Assembly (NCBI RefSeq): GCF_023516615.1
Contig: NZ_JAMGBF010000027.1
Coordinates: 51,749 to 115,748 of the forward strand
Direction: 5' to 3'
Origin: Streptomyces panaciradicis
GTDB taxonomy: Bacteria; Actinomycetota; Actinomycetes; Streptomycetales; Streptomycetaceae
Length of the DNA: 64,000 bases
The position numbers were made by a program, and so were the translations under genes. Under the pieces are notes generated by a model, which did not search any database, had not been told where the DNA came from, and was given only the letters and a program-made list of their open reading frames with translations. Each line of letters starts with the position of its first letter. Positions within the stretch are counted from its first letter, which is position 1. Shown piece after piece: positions 33,127 to 41,428 of this stretch.

Positions 33127-34635
33127 TCAGGGGTTGAGGGGCTCGTAGTCGAACCAGTCGAAGTGGACGGTGCCGGCCGCGGCGTACATGCCGATGACCC
33201 GGCCGGTGAAGCCGCCGGCCACCTCGGTCGACAGATAGCGCCCGTCGAGGGTGCCGAGCCCGGTGAACGTGCCGTCCGGCTCCTCGACGCCGAGCGTGAC
33301 GACGTCCGGGCCGGTCCTGGCGTCCCGCAGCGGGGTGCCGGAGACCCTGACGGCGAGGACCACGGGCCCGGCGGGCACCGCCCGGGACGCCACGACGGTG
33401 CGCAGCGGGCCGATGCGGCTGAGCAGCCGCACCTGTGTCCCGGACGCCTCGATCTCGTAGTGGTGCTCCTCGTCCAGCCGGACCGCGAGCCCGCCGCGCC
33501 CCTGCGCCGCGTCGATCAGGGTGCGGGCCTCGCAGGTCGGGTGCTGCTGGCGGCGGCCGACGAAGACGACGTCCGGCTCGTCGAGGGAGTCGCCCCGGGC
33601 GTGCAGCGTGAGCCACCCGGACCGCTCCGTGGTGGTGCAGTGTTCCGCCGGACGGTCCCGGAGGGAGATCCATTGCGGCCGCAGTCCGCCGAGGTCGAAG
33701 TCGTCCCGGACGGGCTCCGTGGGACCGGGCACGAGCGGCCAGGGGGGTGCGGGCAGGTCGAGTGTCACCTCGCCGACGACCGGCCAGTCGTCCACCCAGG
33801 TCACCGGTGTCAGGAAGGTCTCGCGGCCCAGGACGTGCCAGCCGGGGGTGCCGCCGCCGGGACGCACCCCGAGCAGCACCATCCACCACGATCCGTCGGG
33901 CGCCTGGACCAGGTCGGCGTGGCCGGTGTTCTGCACGGGACGGTCGGTGCCGCGGTGGGTGAGGACCGGGTTCGCCGGGCAGGGTTCGAACGGGCCCTCG
34001 GGCGTGCGCGCGCGGGCGACGGAGACCCCGTGGCAGCGCTCGGTGCCGCCCTCGGCGATGAGCAGGTACCACCAGTCGCCGATCCGGTACAGGTGCGGCG
34101 CCTCCGGGGCCTTGGCGCCGGGCATGCCGGACCAGAGCCGCCGCGCGGGGCCGAAGGTCTCACCGGTGCGGGGGTCGAGGCGGATCTGGGAGACTCCGGC
34201 GACCGTGCACCAGCACGTTCCGTCCGCGTCCCAGGCCAGGTCCGGGTCGATGCCCCGCACACCGGGCAGCAGGACCGGATCGGACCAGGGGCCGGCCGGG
34301 TCGGTGGCCGTGACCAGCAGATTGCCGTCGGCGCTGACGTTGGTGACGATGAGCCAGAACCGGCCGTCGTGGTGGCGCAGGGTGGGGGCGTAGATGCCGC
34401 CCGAGGAGGGCGAGTCCGGCGGCAGGCGCAACTGCTCCGGCCGGTCCAGGGCGTTGCCGATCTGCGTCCAGTGCACCAGGTCCCGGCTGTGGAAGACGGG
34501 CACGCCGGGGAAGTACTCGAAGCTGGAGCAGGCGAGGTAGTAGTCCTCGCCGACCCGGCAGATGCTGGGATCGGGGTGGAAACCGGGGATCACGGGGTTG
34601 GACACGGTGGTGGGCGACGGCTGTGTGTCTGACAC
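33127..34635 (-). CDS. GH43 beta-xylosidase/arabinofuranosidase
   Basis: 502 aa, no signal peptide, so it works on imported oligosaccharides. The five-blade propeller begins NPVIPGFHPDPSIC (catalytic base Asp); the pKa-modulating Asp is in RGIDPDLAWD and the acid Glu in KAPEAPHLY. From about residue 310 a concanavalin-like C-terminal domain (FDLGGLRPQWISLRD, GGLAVRLDEEHHYEIE, VHFDWFDYEPL) completes the GH43 subfamily 11 layout. GTG start; the ribosome binding site is weak. Palindromes upstream suggest xylan-linked control. Confidence 0.92.
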   Translation of the reverse strand: MSDTQPSPTTVSNPVIPGFHPDPSICRVGEDYYLACSSFEYFPGVPVFHSRDLVHWTQIGNALDRPEQLRLPPDSPSSGGIYAPTLRHHDGRFWLIVTNVSADGNLLVTATDPAGPWSDPVLLPGVRGIDPDLAWDADGTCWCTVAGVSQIRLDPRTGETFGPARRLWSGMPGAKAPEAPHLYRIGDWWYLLIAEGGTERCHGVSVARARTPEGPFEPCPANPVLTHRGTDRPVQNTGHADLVQAPDGSWWMVLLGVRPGGGTPGWHVLGRETFLTPVTWVDDWPVVGEVTLDLPAPPWPLVPGPTEPVRDDFDLGGLRPQWISLRDRPAEHCTTTERSGWLTLHARGDSLDEPDVVFVGRRQQHPTCEARTLIDAAQGRGGLAVRLDEEHHYEIEASGTQVRLLSRIGPLRTVVASRAVPAGPVVLAVRVSGTPLRDARTGPDVVTLGVEEPDGTFTGLGTLDGRYLSTEVAGGFTGRVIGMYAAAGTVHFDWFDYEPLNP

Positions 34636-34672
34636 TCGGTCGATTCCGTTCTGGATCGGCGAAGCGATCGTC

Positions 34673-34682
34673 GAAGCGCTTC
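34673..34682. promoter_or_regulatory. LacI-type palindrome, proximal
   Basis: GAAGCGCTTC in the context ATCGTCGAAGCGCTTCATC. The same 16 bases recur at 34794-34803. A central CG in an alternating palindrome is typical of LacI-family operators. Confidence 0.6.
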
Positions 34683-34706
34683 ATCTGCCCGCGAACGGTA
34701 ATGACA

Positions 34707-34747
34707 TGTTTCTGGCGAAACAAGAGCCGCAGCACCGCGAAACTTTC
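34707..34747. promoter_or_regulatory. GAAAC palindromes, xylan-regulon type
   Basis: TGTTTC-TGGC-GAAACA (34707-34722) is a perfect inverted repeat, and GAAACTTTC (34739-34747) is the palindrome described upstream of xylanase and xylosidase genes of actinomycetes. Both fall between the two GAAGCGCTTC copies and upstream of the GH43 start. Confidence 0.6.
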
Positions 34748-34793
34748 TCATCGGCGGGCTCATTGACCGTGCTGGGCCGCCGATGAGATCGTC

Positions 34794-34803
34794 GAAGCGC
34801 TTC
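34794..34803. promoter_or_regulatory. LacI-type palindrome, distal
   Basis: Second GAAGCGCTTC, 121 bases from the first and in the same flanking sequence; the pair could support DNA looping. Confidence 0.55.
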
Positions 34804-34842
34804 AACAATCGCCAATACGTCCCCTGCCTCCGGACACGCGAA

Positions 34843-34871
34843 GACCGCCGGTCCGTGGGGGACCGGCGGTC
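34843..34871. terminator. Terminator behind the chitinase/beta-helix/NLP operon
   Basis: Perfect 12-bp stem (34843-34854 with 34860-34871), 5-base loop, 14 bases past the NLP stop. Confidence 0.85.
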
Positions 34872-34885
34872 GTCTCGGGCGGGGA

Positions 34886-35689
34886 TCAGGCGTTGGGATC
34901 GAAGGGGATGCCGGACGGCATGGAGTGGGCCAGCGCGTACGGGAAGTCGCCGTCCTTGATCTTGATGGTGGCGGCGCCGAAGTCCGCGCTCAGCAGCTTG
35001 TCCCGGTAGCCGGCGGGATAGCCGTTCCAGCCCACCAGACGCGGATAGAACCAGCCGCCCGTGACGTTCTCCGGCGGGTCGTCATTGCCGCCTGCGAAGC
35101 GGAAGTCGTGGGTCGAGACACCGTCCTTGTGGTAGACGATCTTCGGGTGCGTGCCGTCGAAGCGGACGGACGAGGCGGCCGCGACCTGGTAGCCGCTGTG
35201 CTGGGACACGGACACGTAGCGCACCTGGTCGTCGTTGATCCACACGACCACGTGCTCCCAGTCGTGGCGGTGCCCGATGGCCGCGGGGCCCAGGGTGGCC
35301 TGGTCCTTCTCGAAGTAACTGGCGTACATCACCGCGCACCAGCCGTTGTTGCACTTCTCGCGCGAGTACGTGTTGGCGTTGGCGAGTTGGGCGTAGTCGT
35401 GGCAGTGCCCGTTGACGTCGCCGCCGAGCTTCAGGCCGGGGTTGATCGTGCCGTCCGCGCCGATGGCGGCCGTGGCGTAGCAGCCGTCGCCGTCGTAGTC
35501 GTAGGCGGGGGAGAAGGTCTGCTCCAGGCCGTCGGCGTTCTGCGGCAGCAGCGTGAGGACGTCGGCGTTCGCCTGGGCGGGCAGGGCGACGACCAGGGCC
35601 AGGGCGCCGAGCACGGCGGCGAGCGCGGACCTCCCCGACGAGGACCTTCCCGACGAGAACCTTCCCGACCGGGAGAAGGGATGACGCAC
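34886..35689 (-). CDS. Nep1-like protein (NLP/NPP1 necrosis-inducing family), secreted
   Basis: 267 aa. Ser/Arg-rich start and a signal peptide (ALAAVLGALALVVALPAQANA). The mature chain has the NLP hallmark heptapeptide GHRHDWE near residue 138, the flanking AVMYASYFEKDQ and WEHVVVWI strands, and cysteines in DGDGCYAT, NGHCHDY and EKCNNGWC as in type II NLPs. NLPs bind membrane sphingolipids and permeabilise eudicot cells (established for fungal, oomycete and bacterial members). GGAG five bases before the GTG overlaps the stop region of the preceding beta-helix gene, so the two are translationally coupled. Confidence 0.93.
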   Translation of the reverse strand: MRHPFSRSGRFSSGRSSSGRSALAAVLGALALVVALPAQANADVLTLLPQNADGLEQTFSPAYDYDGDGCYATAAIGADGTINPGLKLGGDVNGHCHDYAQLANANTYSREKCNNGWCAVMYASYFEKDQATLGPAAIGHRHDWEHVVVWINDDQVRYVSVSQHSGYQVAAASSVRFDGTHPKIVYHKDGVSTHDFRFAGGNDDPPENVTGGWFYPRLVGWNGYPAGYRDKLLSADFGAATIKIKDGDFPYALAHSMPSGIPFDPNA

Positions 35690-35697
35690 ATCGACTC

Positions 35698-37881
35698 CTA
35701 CGGGTAGCTGGTCAGATTGGCCACGTTGGTACCGGAGTTGGACGGTCCTCCGGTGTTGTTGACGACGTGGCTGATGGTTCCGGTGCCGCCGAGGGAGACG
35801 GTCACCATGCTGGTGAAGCGGACCCCGGAGGTGTTCGGCGCCTCGATGGCGTGGGCGGCCACGACCGAGGGGTTGACGTTGAAGTAGCAGTAGCTGCCGA
35901 GGCCGTAGGCCTGGTGGCTGGTGACACCGGAGGCGACCTTGTAGGCGGCGTAGCCCTGCGTCGAGCCGTTCATCCAGGCGGACTGGCTGGGCGGGTCGTA
36001 CGGCATCTCGTTCTGGAAGAAGTACGTGCGGCCGCCGTTGCCGTTCCAGATGGTCTGGTACTTCTGGAAGTGCTCCACGAACAGGCCGTACATGGTGACG
36101 TCGTCACCGTTGACGATCAGCCCGGTGTCCGCGGTGTTGCTGGTCCAGCCGACGCCGCTGCCGTGGTCGGCGCGCCAGATCCACATGTGGTCGCCGATGA
36201 CGTTGTCGCTGTTGACGACCAGGCTGGTGGTGGCCTTGCCGACGCCCGCGCCGCCGACGCGGAAGTAGACGTCGTGCAGGGAGGTCGGGTCGGCCGCGTG
36301 GGAGGCGGTGGAGCCGGACGGCCCCACCTCCAGCAGGGAGGGCGAGTTGGTGGTCCCGGCGTCGAACAGCAGGCCCGCGATCTTCACGCCGTCGACGTCG
36401 GCGACCTTCATCGCGGTGACGCCGTTGTCGGGCACGAGGGTGGCCAGGCCCAGGCCGAGGACGACCGTGTCGGCGCGGTTGACCTGGAGCGTCTGGTCGA
36501 GGTGGTACACGCCCGGGGTGAAGAGCAGGTTCTTGCCCGCCGAGAGCGCGGAGTTGATCTGGGCGGCGGTGGCGCCCGGCTTGACGACGTAGAAGGTGTC
36601 GAGCGCCAGGGAGGAGCCCGAGGGGCTGCCGCCCGCCCAGCTGGTGCCGGTGGAGTTGGACCGCACGGACGGGACGAACACCTGGTAGGCGCCGTTGCCG
36701 TCGACGTACAGGAAGGGCTTCTCCCGCGTCACCGGGCTCTGCGCGACCGTCGTGTACGGCGGGCTGGGGAAGGTGGTGGAGGGGACGCCCGTGCTGCCGG
36801 TGAAGACCATGTTCCAGTTGGAGCCGGTCCAGTTGCCCAGCTGGGAGTTGCGGGTCAGCCACTGCTGCTGGCTGCCGGAGTTCACCTGTCCGTCGATCTT
36901 GCTGTCGGCGAGCAGGCCGCCACTGGACCAGCCTCCGTCGTCGAGGGCGAGGCCGCCGCGCAGGTGCATGCGGCGGTACGGCGCCGCCTGCGAGACCGCC
37001 CAACGGTCGCTGCCGCCGGCCGGGTTGACCGACAGGTTCTCCGCGCCGCGCCAGAAGTTCTGGGTGGCGTTGCCCTGGAACCAGTCGGCCTCGGCGTGCA
37101 CCGCGCCGTTGACGGTCACCGCGTCGGGGGACAGCCCGAGGCCCAGCACCTGGGTGTAGAAGCCGACGTTGACATCGGCGTCGTAGGAGCCCGGCTTGAA
37201 CAGCACCGCGTAGCGCTGGGAGCCGAACTGGTTGGTCTCCTGCTGCTGGAAGATCGAGTTCAGCCTGCTCTGGATCGTCGAGGACGACATCGAGGGGTCG
37301 AAGACGACGACGTTCGGACCGAGGTCGGGGGCGGCCGTCGACTGGTCGACGGGGACGACCTGGAAGCGCTGGGCTGCGGTGCCGTTGCAGGTGTACTGCA
37401 CGAACTGCACGCTGTCGGCGGTCGAGGCGCCCGGGTCGTCCAGGCATTTGCCGCTGTTGCGGTTGACGAAGTGGTAGGCGCCGCCGCCGTCGGCCACGGG
37501 CAGCCACTGCTGGTTGGCGCCGCCGCCGTAACTCCACAGGTGCACCTGGGCGTTGTCGGCGGTGGAGACGTCGGCCACGTCCACGACCTGGCCCGTGTCG
37601 TTGGCGTTGTTGATCCGTACGTATCCGCTGTCGGTGGCGGTGAAGCTCCACCTCTGGGCGTTGGTGCCGTTGCAGGCGTACTGCTGGACGGCGGTGCCGT
37701 TGGCGGTGGCGGCGGCCTTGGCGTCCAGGCAGCGGCCGCTCGCGGCGTTCATGACGGTGGCGAAGCCGGTGGGCAGGGCGGAGGCGGCCGCCTGCGCGGG
37801 CGCTGTGCCGAGGAGGGACGCGGCCGTCACGGCCACGAGTGCGGCGGCGAGGGATCTGCCACGGCGCGGTAGGGAAAGCAT
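35698..37881 (-). CDS. Secreted ricin-B (CBM13) plus right-handed beta-helix protein
   Basis: 727 aa. Signal peptide to about residue 32. Residues 35-180 are a ricin-B lectin domain with its QxW repeats (NAQRWSF, NQQWLPV, AAQRFQV) and GRCLD/GKCLDD segments. From about 190 on (DLGPNVVVFDPSM) a long chain of short strands and polar turns, including GLGLATLVPDNG and LLFDAGTTNSP, reads as a parallel beta-helix such as those of GH55/GH87 glucanases or pectate lyase-like proteins. Databases have called such proteins adenylyl cyclase, for which I see no support. Likely a polysaccharide-active exoenzyme; substrate unknown. Middle gene of a three-gene operon. Confidence 0.8.
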   Translation of the reverse strand: MLSLPRRGRSLAAALVAVTAASLLGTAPAQAAASALPTGFATVMNAASGRCLDAKAAATANGTAVQQYACNGTNAQRWSFTATDSGYVRINNANDTGQVVDVADVSTADNAQVHLWSYGGGANQQWLPVADGGGAYHFVNRNSGKCLDDPGASTADSVQFVQYTCNGTAAQRFQVVPVDQSTAAPDLGPNVVVFDPSMSSSTIQSRLNSIFQQQETNQFGSQRYAVLFKPGSYDADVNVGFYTQVLGLGLSPDAVTVNGAVHAEADWFQGNATQNFWRGAENLSVNPAGGSDRWAVSQAAPYRRMHLRGGLALDDGGWSSGGLLADSKIDGQVNSGSQQQWLTRNSQLGNWTGSNWNMVFTGSTGVPSTTFPSPPYTTVAQSPVTREKPFLYVDGNGAYQVFVPSVRSNSTGTSWAGGSPSGSSLALDTFYVVKPGATAAQINSALSAGKNLLFTPGVYHLDQTLQVNRADTVVLGLGLATLVPDNGVTAMKVADVDGVKIAGLLFDAGTTNSPSLLEVGPSGSTASHAADPTSLHDVYFRVGGAGVGKATTSLVVNSDNVIGDHMWIWRADHGSGVGWTSNTADTGLIVNGDDVTMYGLFVEHFQKYQTIWNGNGGRTYFFQNEMPYDPPSQSAWMNGSTQGYAAYKVASGVTSHQAYGLGSYCYFNVNPSVVAAHAIEAPNTSGVRFTSMVTVSLGGTGTISHVVNNTGGPSNSGTNVANLTSYP

Positions 37882-37907
37882 GGGTTCTCCTAGCCGGGGG
37901 TGGGGTT

Positions 37908-39278
37908 TCAGCCGGTGTACTGCGCGAAGACGCGGGTGTAGTCCCAGTCGGACTGGCCGACACCGGAGCAGCTGTCGGCCGGGCCGCCGGTGCAGGGGCG
38001 GTCGCGGTTGGCGGACCAGAACGTCAGACGGGCCAGGTGGTGCTGCTGGGCGTAGGCGAGGATGGTGCGGAAGTCCGCGACGGTGACCGTCTCGTTGTCG
38101 TCGGTCACGCCGTTCATGGACGAGATGCCCATGTCCCGGTAGGCCTGGTCGTCGCTGTAGCCGTAGGCGTTCCTCAGCGCGTTCTTCAGCCCCTCGGCGG
38201 CCTGGACGGTGAGGTTGCCCATGTTCTGGCCGGCGCCGCCGAAGTCGAAGGGCATGATGGCCCAGGCGTCGACGGCGAGGCCCGAGGAGGCGGCCCTGTT
38301 GATCAGGCTGGTGTCGGGGCCGCTCTGGCCGGTGCCGATCGTGATGTACACCTTCAGGCCCGGGTTGCCGGCCTTGACGGTCTTCAGCGCGTCGACCGTG
38401 CGCTGCTGGACGGTGGGGTTGCTGTAGGCGTCGGCCTCGATGTCGATGTCGATCGCCTTCAGCCCGTAGGCGTTGATCACCTTCTGGTAGGCGGCGGCGA
38501 GTTCGCCCGCGCTGGAGCATGAGCTCTCCAGCTTGTTGCCGCTGTAGCCGCCGAACGACGGGATGATGTCACCGCCGCCCGCCCGCACGGTGTTCACGGT
38601 CTGCTGGTCGACTCCGCCGGTCAGCGGGCGGCTGCCGTCCCACTGCGGGTTGCAGTAGCCGTTGCTGAGCACGAAGGCGAGCGTGAACCACTTCACGCCG
38701 GTCGCGCTGGTGATGGTGGCCGGGTTCGGCGGGCTGCCCCAGCCGTTGTACAGGTATGGCGCCACCGCCATGGGGGAGGACGGGGTGCCGCCGTTGTCGG
38801 AGGCGGGCGCGTTCCACTTCTGGTTGGCCGCGCCCGTGCAGCTCCAGATCTGGGCGCGGGCGCCGTTGGCGGAGGAGTTGTCGGTGACGTCCAGGCACTT
38901 GTTCGCCTGCGGGTTGACGATGTCGTGCGCGGCGGTGACCGTCCACTTCTGGTTCGCGCCGCCGGTACAGGTCCACAGCTGCGCCTTGGCGCCGTCGGCG
39001 GTCGAATTGCCGGTCACGTCCAGGCACTTGCCGAGGGCGCGGACGGTGCCGTCGCTGCCGACGGTCCACTGCTGGGCGGCGGTGCCGTTGCAGTCGTAGA
39101 GCTGAACGGCCGTGCCGTCCGCGGAGTTGGCGCCGGCCACGTCCAGGCACTTGCCGGCGAGACCGGTGATGGTGCCGGTGGCGGCCTGCGCGGGGGAGGC
39201 GGCGAGGAGGCCGCCGGAGAGGGTGAGGACGGTGACGGCGAGGACGGCGGACGCGGGCAGGGGGAAGCTTCTGGCCAT
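37908..39278 (-). CDS. Secreted chitinase, GH18 with N-terminal CBM13 (ricin-B)
   Basis: 456 aa. Signal peptide to about residue 32. Residues 33-160 are a ricin-B lectin trefoil with three GKCLDV/NKCLDV repeats and QQW/QKW motifs. The GH18 barrel follows: FTLAFVLSNGYCNPQW, IPSFGGYSGN and catalytic IDIDIEAD with the acid Glu. The end (MNGVTDDNETVTVADF...FWSANRDRPC) is strongly similar to the other GH18 in this window at 28987-30201, yet the binding module differs in type and position. First gene of the operon with the beta-helix protein (26-base gap) and NLP. Confidence 0.9.
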   Translation of the reverse strand: MARSFPLPASAVLAVTVLTLSGGLLAASPAQAATGTITGLAGKCLDVAGANSADGTAVQLYDCNGTAAQQWTVGSDGTVRALGKCLDVTGNSTADGAKAQLWTCTGGANQKWTVTAAHDIVNPQANKCLDVTDNSSANGARAQIWSCTGAANQKWNAPASDNGGTPSSPMAVAPYLYNGWGSPPNPATITSATGVKWFTLAFVLSNGYCNPQWDGSRPLTGGVDQQTVNTVRAGGGDIIPSFGGYSGNKLESSCSSAGELAAAYQKVINAYGLKAIDIDIEADAYSNPTVQQRTVDALKTVKAGNPGLKVYITIGTGQSGPDTSLINRAASSGLAVDAWAIMPFDFGGAGQNMGNLTVQAAEGLKNALRNAYGYSDDQAYRDMGISSMNGVTDDNETVTVADFRTILAYAQQHHLARLTFWSANRDRPCTGGPADSCSGVGQSDWDYTRVFAQYTG

Positions 39279-39322
39279 GGCGGGCGCCCTTTCGTGGGGG
39301 GTGGGTCGCCCGGTGAAACTAA

Positions 39323-39334
39323 AGGTACGGACCA
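39323..39334. promoter_or_regulatory. Weak dre-like sequence
   Basis: AGGTACGGACCA matches 8 of 12 positions of the DasR core TGGTCTAGACCA and lies 45 bases upstream of the GH18-CBM13 start. It is too degenerate to assert binding. Confidence 0.25.
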
Positions 39335-39490
39335 CTTCCGTCAAGATGTGAAGTAAGAGTTGAGGGAAGTGAGTTGCCGCCTGGGGGTATGGCGCCCTCC
39401 GCTTCGGGAACTGAAGGGGCGGGAAGGCAGGACACACGTGTGGTGAGCTGGTGGGGCGGAGTCCGCACCGCAGGACGGGAGTGATGGCAG

Positions 39491-39973
39491 GTGGACGGGG
39501 CCGACGCGTTCACGGACCGGCTCGACCCGGAGGTGTGCGTGGTCACGGCCGCCGCCGAGGGGCGGCGGGCGGGATGCCTGGTGGGCTTCTTCTCGCAGTG
39601 CTCCATGCGGCCGGTGCGGTTCATGGTGTGGCTGTCCACGGCCAACCACACCTACGAGGTCGCCCGCGCCGCGGACTTCCTCGCCGTCCACCTCCTCGAC
39701 CGCGAACAGCACGACCTCGCCGAGCTGTTCGGCGGGGAGTGCGGCGCACGGACCGACAAGTTCGCTCGCGTGCACTGGCGGAGCGGCCACGGCGGGGCGG
39801 TCCTGCTGGAGGACGCCGCGGCGTGGTTCGTCGGCAGCGTGGTACGCCGCGTCGAGGACGGTGACCACACCGGGTTCGTCCTGGAGCCCGTGGCGTGGGG
39901 GGGCCGGACCGAGGGGCACCTGCTGCGGCTGCGCGAGGCCCTCGACATCGCCCCCGGGCACCCGGTGGAGTGA
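39491..39973 (+). CDS. Flavin reductase-like domain protein
   Basis: 160 aa, flavin reductase/FMN-binding split barrel: DRLDPEVCVVTAAAEGRRAGCLVGFFSQCSMRPVRFMVWLSTANHTYEVA, then a strand pair and HTGFVLEPVAWGG. The usual role is FMN or FAD reduction with NAD(P)H for a partner monooxygenase; none is adjacent. GTG start, with GGGAG upstream. Confidence 0.8.
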   Translation: MDGADAFTDRLDPEVCVVTAAAEGRRAGCLVGFFSQCSMRPVRFMVWLSTANHTYEVARAADFLAVHLLDREQHDLAELFGGECGARTDKFARVHWRSGHGGAVLLEDAAAWFVGSVVRRVEDGDHTGFVLEPVAWGGRTEGHLLRLREALDIAPGHPVE

Positions 39974-40076
39974 TCCCGCATCGGAGAAGTCGTGGTGCGG
40001 TAGGCCGATGAGTTTCGCGGCCGGCCGGGGTCTACCGCCCTGGAGAACGAGCGCCTACGAGTTCTGTGAGGGAACC

Positions 40077-40772
40077 ATGACAGCCCAAGCACTGCCCCCG
40101 GTCGTCGACGCCGCGACATGGGAACGCCGCCTGCAGGCACTGCGTGCCCGTGAGAAGGCGGCGACCAGGGAACTCGACGCCATCGCCGCCGAGCGCCGGC
40201 GGCTGCCGATGGTCGAGATGCCCGACTACGTCCTGCGGGGCGAGGAGGGACCGGTCCGGCTGGTGGACGTCTTCGACGGCAAGAGGCAGCTGATCGTCTA
40301 TCACCACATGTGGTTCGCCGGCCAGGAATGGCAGTGCCCGGGCTGCACGGGATTCACCTCGCAGTACACCCGCCTGGAGTTCCTGGACGCCTACGACGCC
40401 CGGTTCGTCGTCGTCACCCAGGGCCCCATCGAGGAGGCGCTGGCCTACAAACGGCGCGTCGGCAACCGTATGACCTGGTACTCCACCGCCGACAGTCCGT
40501 TCGGCACCGACGTCGGCGCCCCGCCCGGCGGCGGATTCGCGGTCAACGTCTTCCTGCGCGACGGCGACCGGGTCCACCGCACCTGGCACACCGACGGCCG
40601 GGGCACCGAGCAGCTCAGCCACACCTTCGCGCTCATCGATCTGCTGCCCTACGGACGGCAGGAGGAGTGGCAGGACTCGCCCGAGGGCTGGCCCCAGTCG
40701 CCCACCTACAGCCGCTGGGCGGCGTCGAAGGACATCGCGGCGCTCTACGGCCCCGCGAGTGCCGGCGCCTGA
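40077..40772 (+). CDS. DUF899 thioredoxin-like protein
   Basis: 231 aa of the DUF899 family: VYHHMWFAGQEWQCPGCTGFTSQY carries a CPGC pair in a thioredoxin-like position, followed by RFVVVTQGPIEEALAYKRRVGNRMTWYST and NVFLRDGDRVHRTWHTDGRG. A helical N-terminus (LQALRAREKAATRELDAIAAERR) precedes the fold. Function is not established; a redox role is suggested by the cysteine pair. GAGGGAACC precedes the ATG at 40077. Confidence 0.85.
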   Translation: MTAQALPPVVDAATWERRLQALRAREKAATRELDAIAAERRRLPMVEMPDYVLRGEEGPVRLVDVFDGKRQLIVYHHMWFAGQEWQCPGCTGFTSQYTRLEFLDAYDARFVVVTQGPIEEALAYKRRVGNRMTWYSTADSPFGTDVGAPPGGGFAVNVFLRDGDRVHRTWHTDGRGTEQLSHTFALIDLLPYGRQEEWQDSPEGWPQSPTYSRWAASKDIAALYGPASAGA

Positions 40773-40779
40773 TCCGCGA

Positions 40780-40821
40780 CGGCCGGTGCGCGGGACGAGA
40801 GGTCGCCCCGCGCACCGGCCG
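40780..40821. terminator. Bidirectional terminator
   Basis: Perfect 15-bp stem (40780-40794 with 40807-40821), 12-base loop, between convergent genes. Confidence 0.85.
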
Positions 40822-40835
40822 CCCCCCGGCCCCCC

Positions 40836-41291
40836 TCAGCCGGCGTACACCTTGCCCTGCTTCACCACGTAGTGCGCCGGGCCGGAGCAGCCGATGGACG
40901 GTGTGACCAGCAGGCTGACCGCGACGGGCGCGGGCTCGGTGCTCGCGGTCGAGAACTCGCACACGGCGCCGTCCCCGGTGAGCGGGTACCAGAACCAGCC
41001 GTCCGCCTCGCCCACGGTGACCCGGTCGGACTCCTTCCAGGCGCCGGTGGTGTGCGTGTACACCTGCATCCGCACGGAAGCGGCGTACTCGTCCTGCGTC
41101 GACCGCACCGCCGTGAGGGTGATCTTGTAGGTGCTGCCGAGCACCGACGAGGCGATCTGCCGCGTCTGCGGCGCCGCGGTGTCGGCGCTGGACGCGGTGG
41201 CTCCGGCGGTCCCCAGGGCCGCGGCCGTCAGAAGGGTGACGCCCGCCGTCGCGGCGCGACGGGCCAGGCGGTGTGCGCGGATCAGGCTCAT
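40836..41291 (-). CDS. Secreted hypothetical protein
   Basis: 151 aa. Signal peptide with basic start and AATAGVTLLTAAALGTAGATASSADT. The mature part is strand-rich (YKITLTAVRSTQDEYAASVRMQVYTH) with two cysteines (AVCEFST, IGCSGPA), probably disulfide-bonded. No family recognised. GGGGGAACC before the ATG. Confidence 0.7.
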   Translation of the reverse strand: MSLIRAHRLARRAATAGVTLLTAAALGTAGATASSADTAAPQTRQIASSVLGSTYKITLTAVRSTQDEYAASVRMQVYTHTTGAWKESDRVTVGEADGWFWYPLTGDGAVCEFSTASTEPAPVAVSLLVTPSIGCSGPAHYVVKQGKVYAG

Positions 41292-41428
41292 GGTTCCCCC
41301 GTGTGGTCTGCGATGCGCGCGGTACGGGTGCTGCCGTGCCGCGTCCCGTCGGTGATGATGGCCCGTCCCCCCGGCGGGGCCGAAGCCTTTCGAACCTGCT
41401 CGAAACGTGGAGGGCCGCGACCCGGTCC

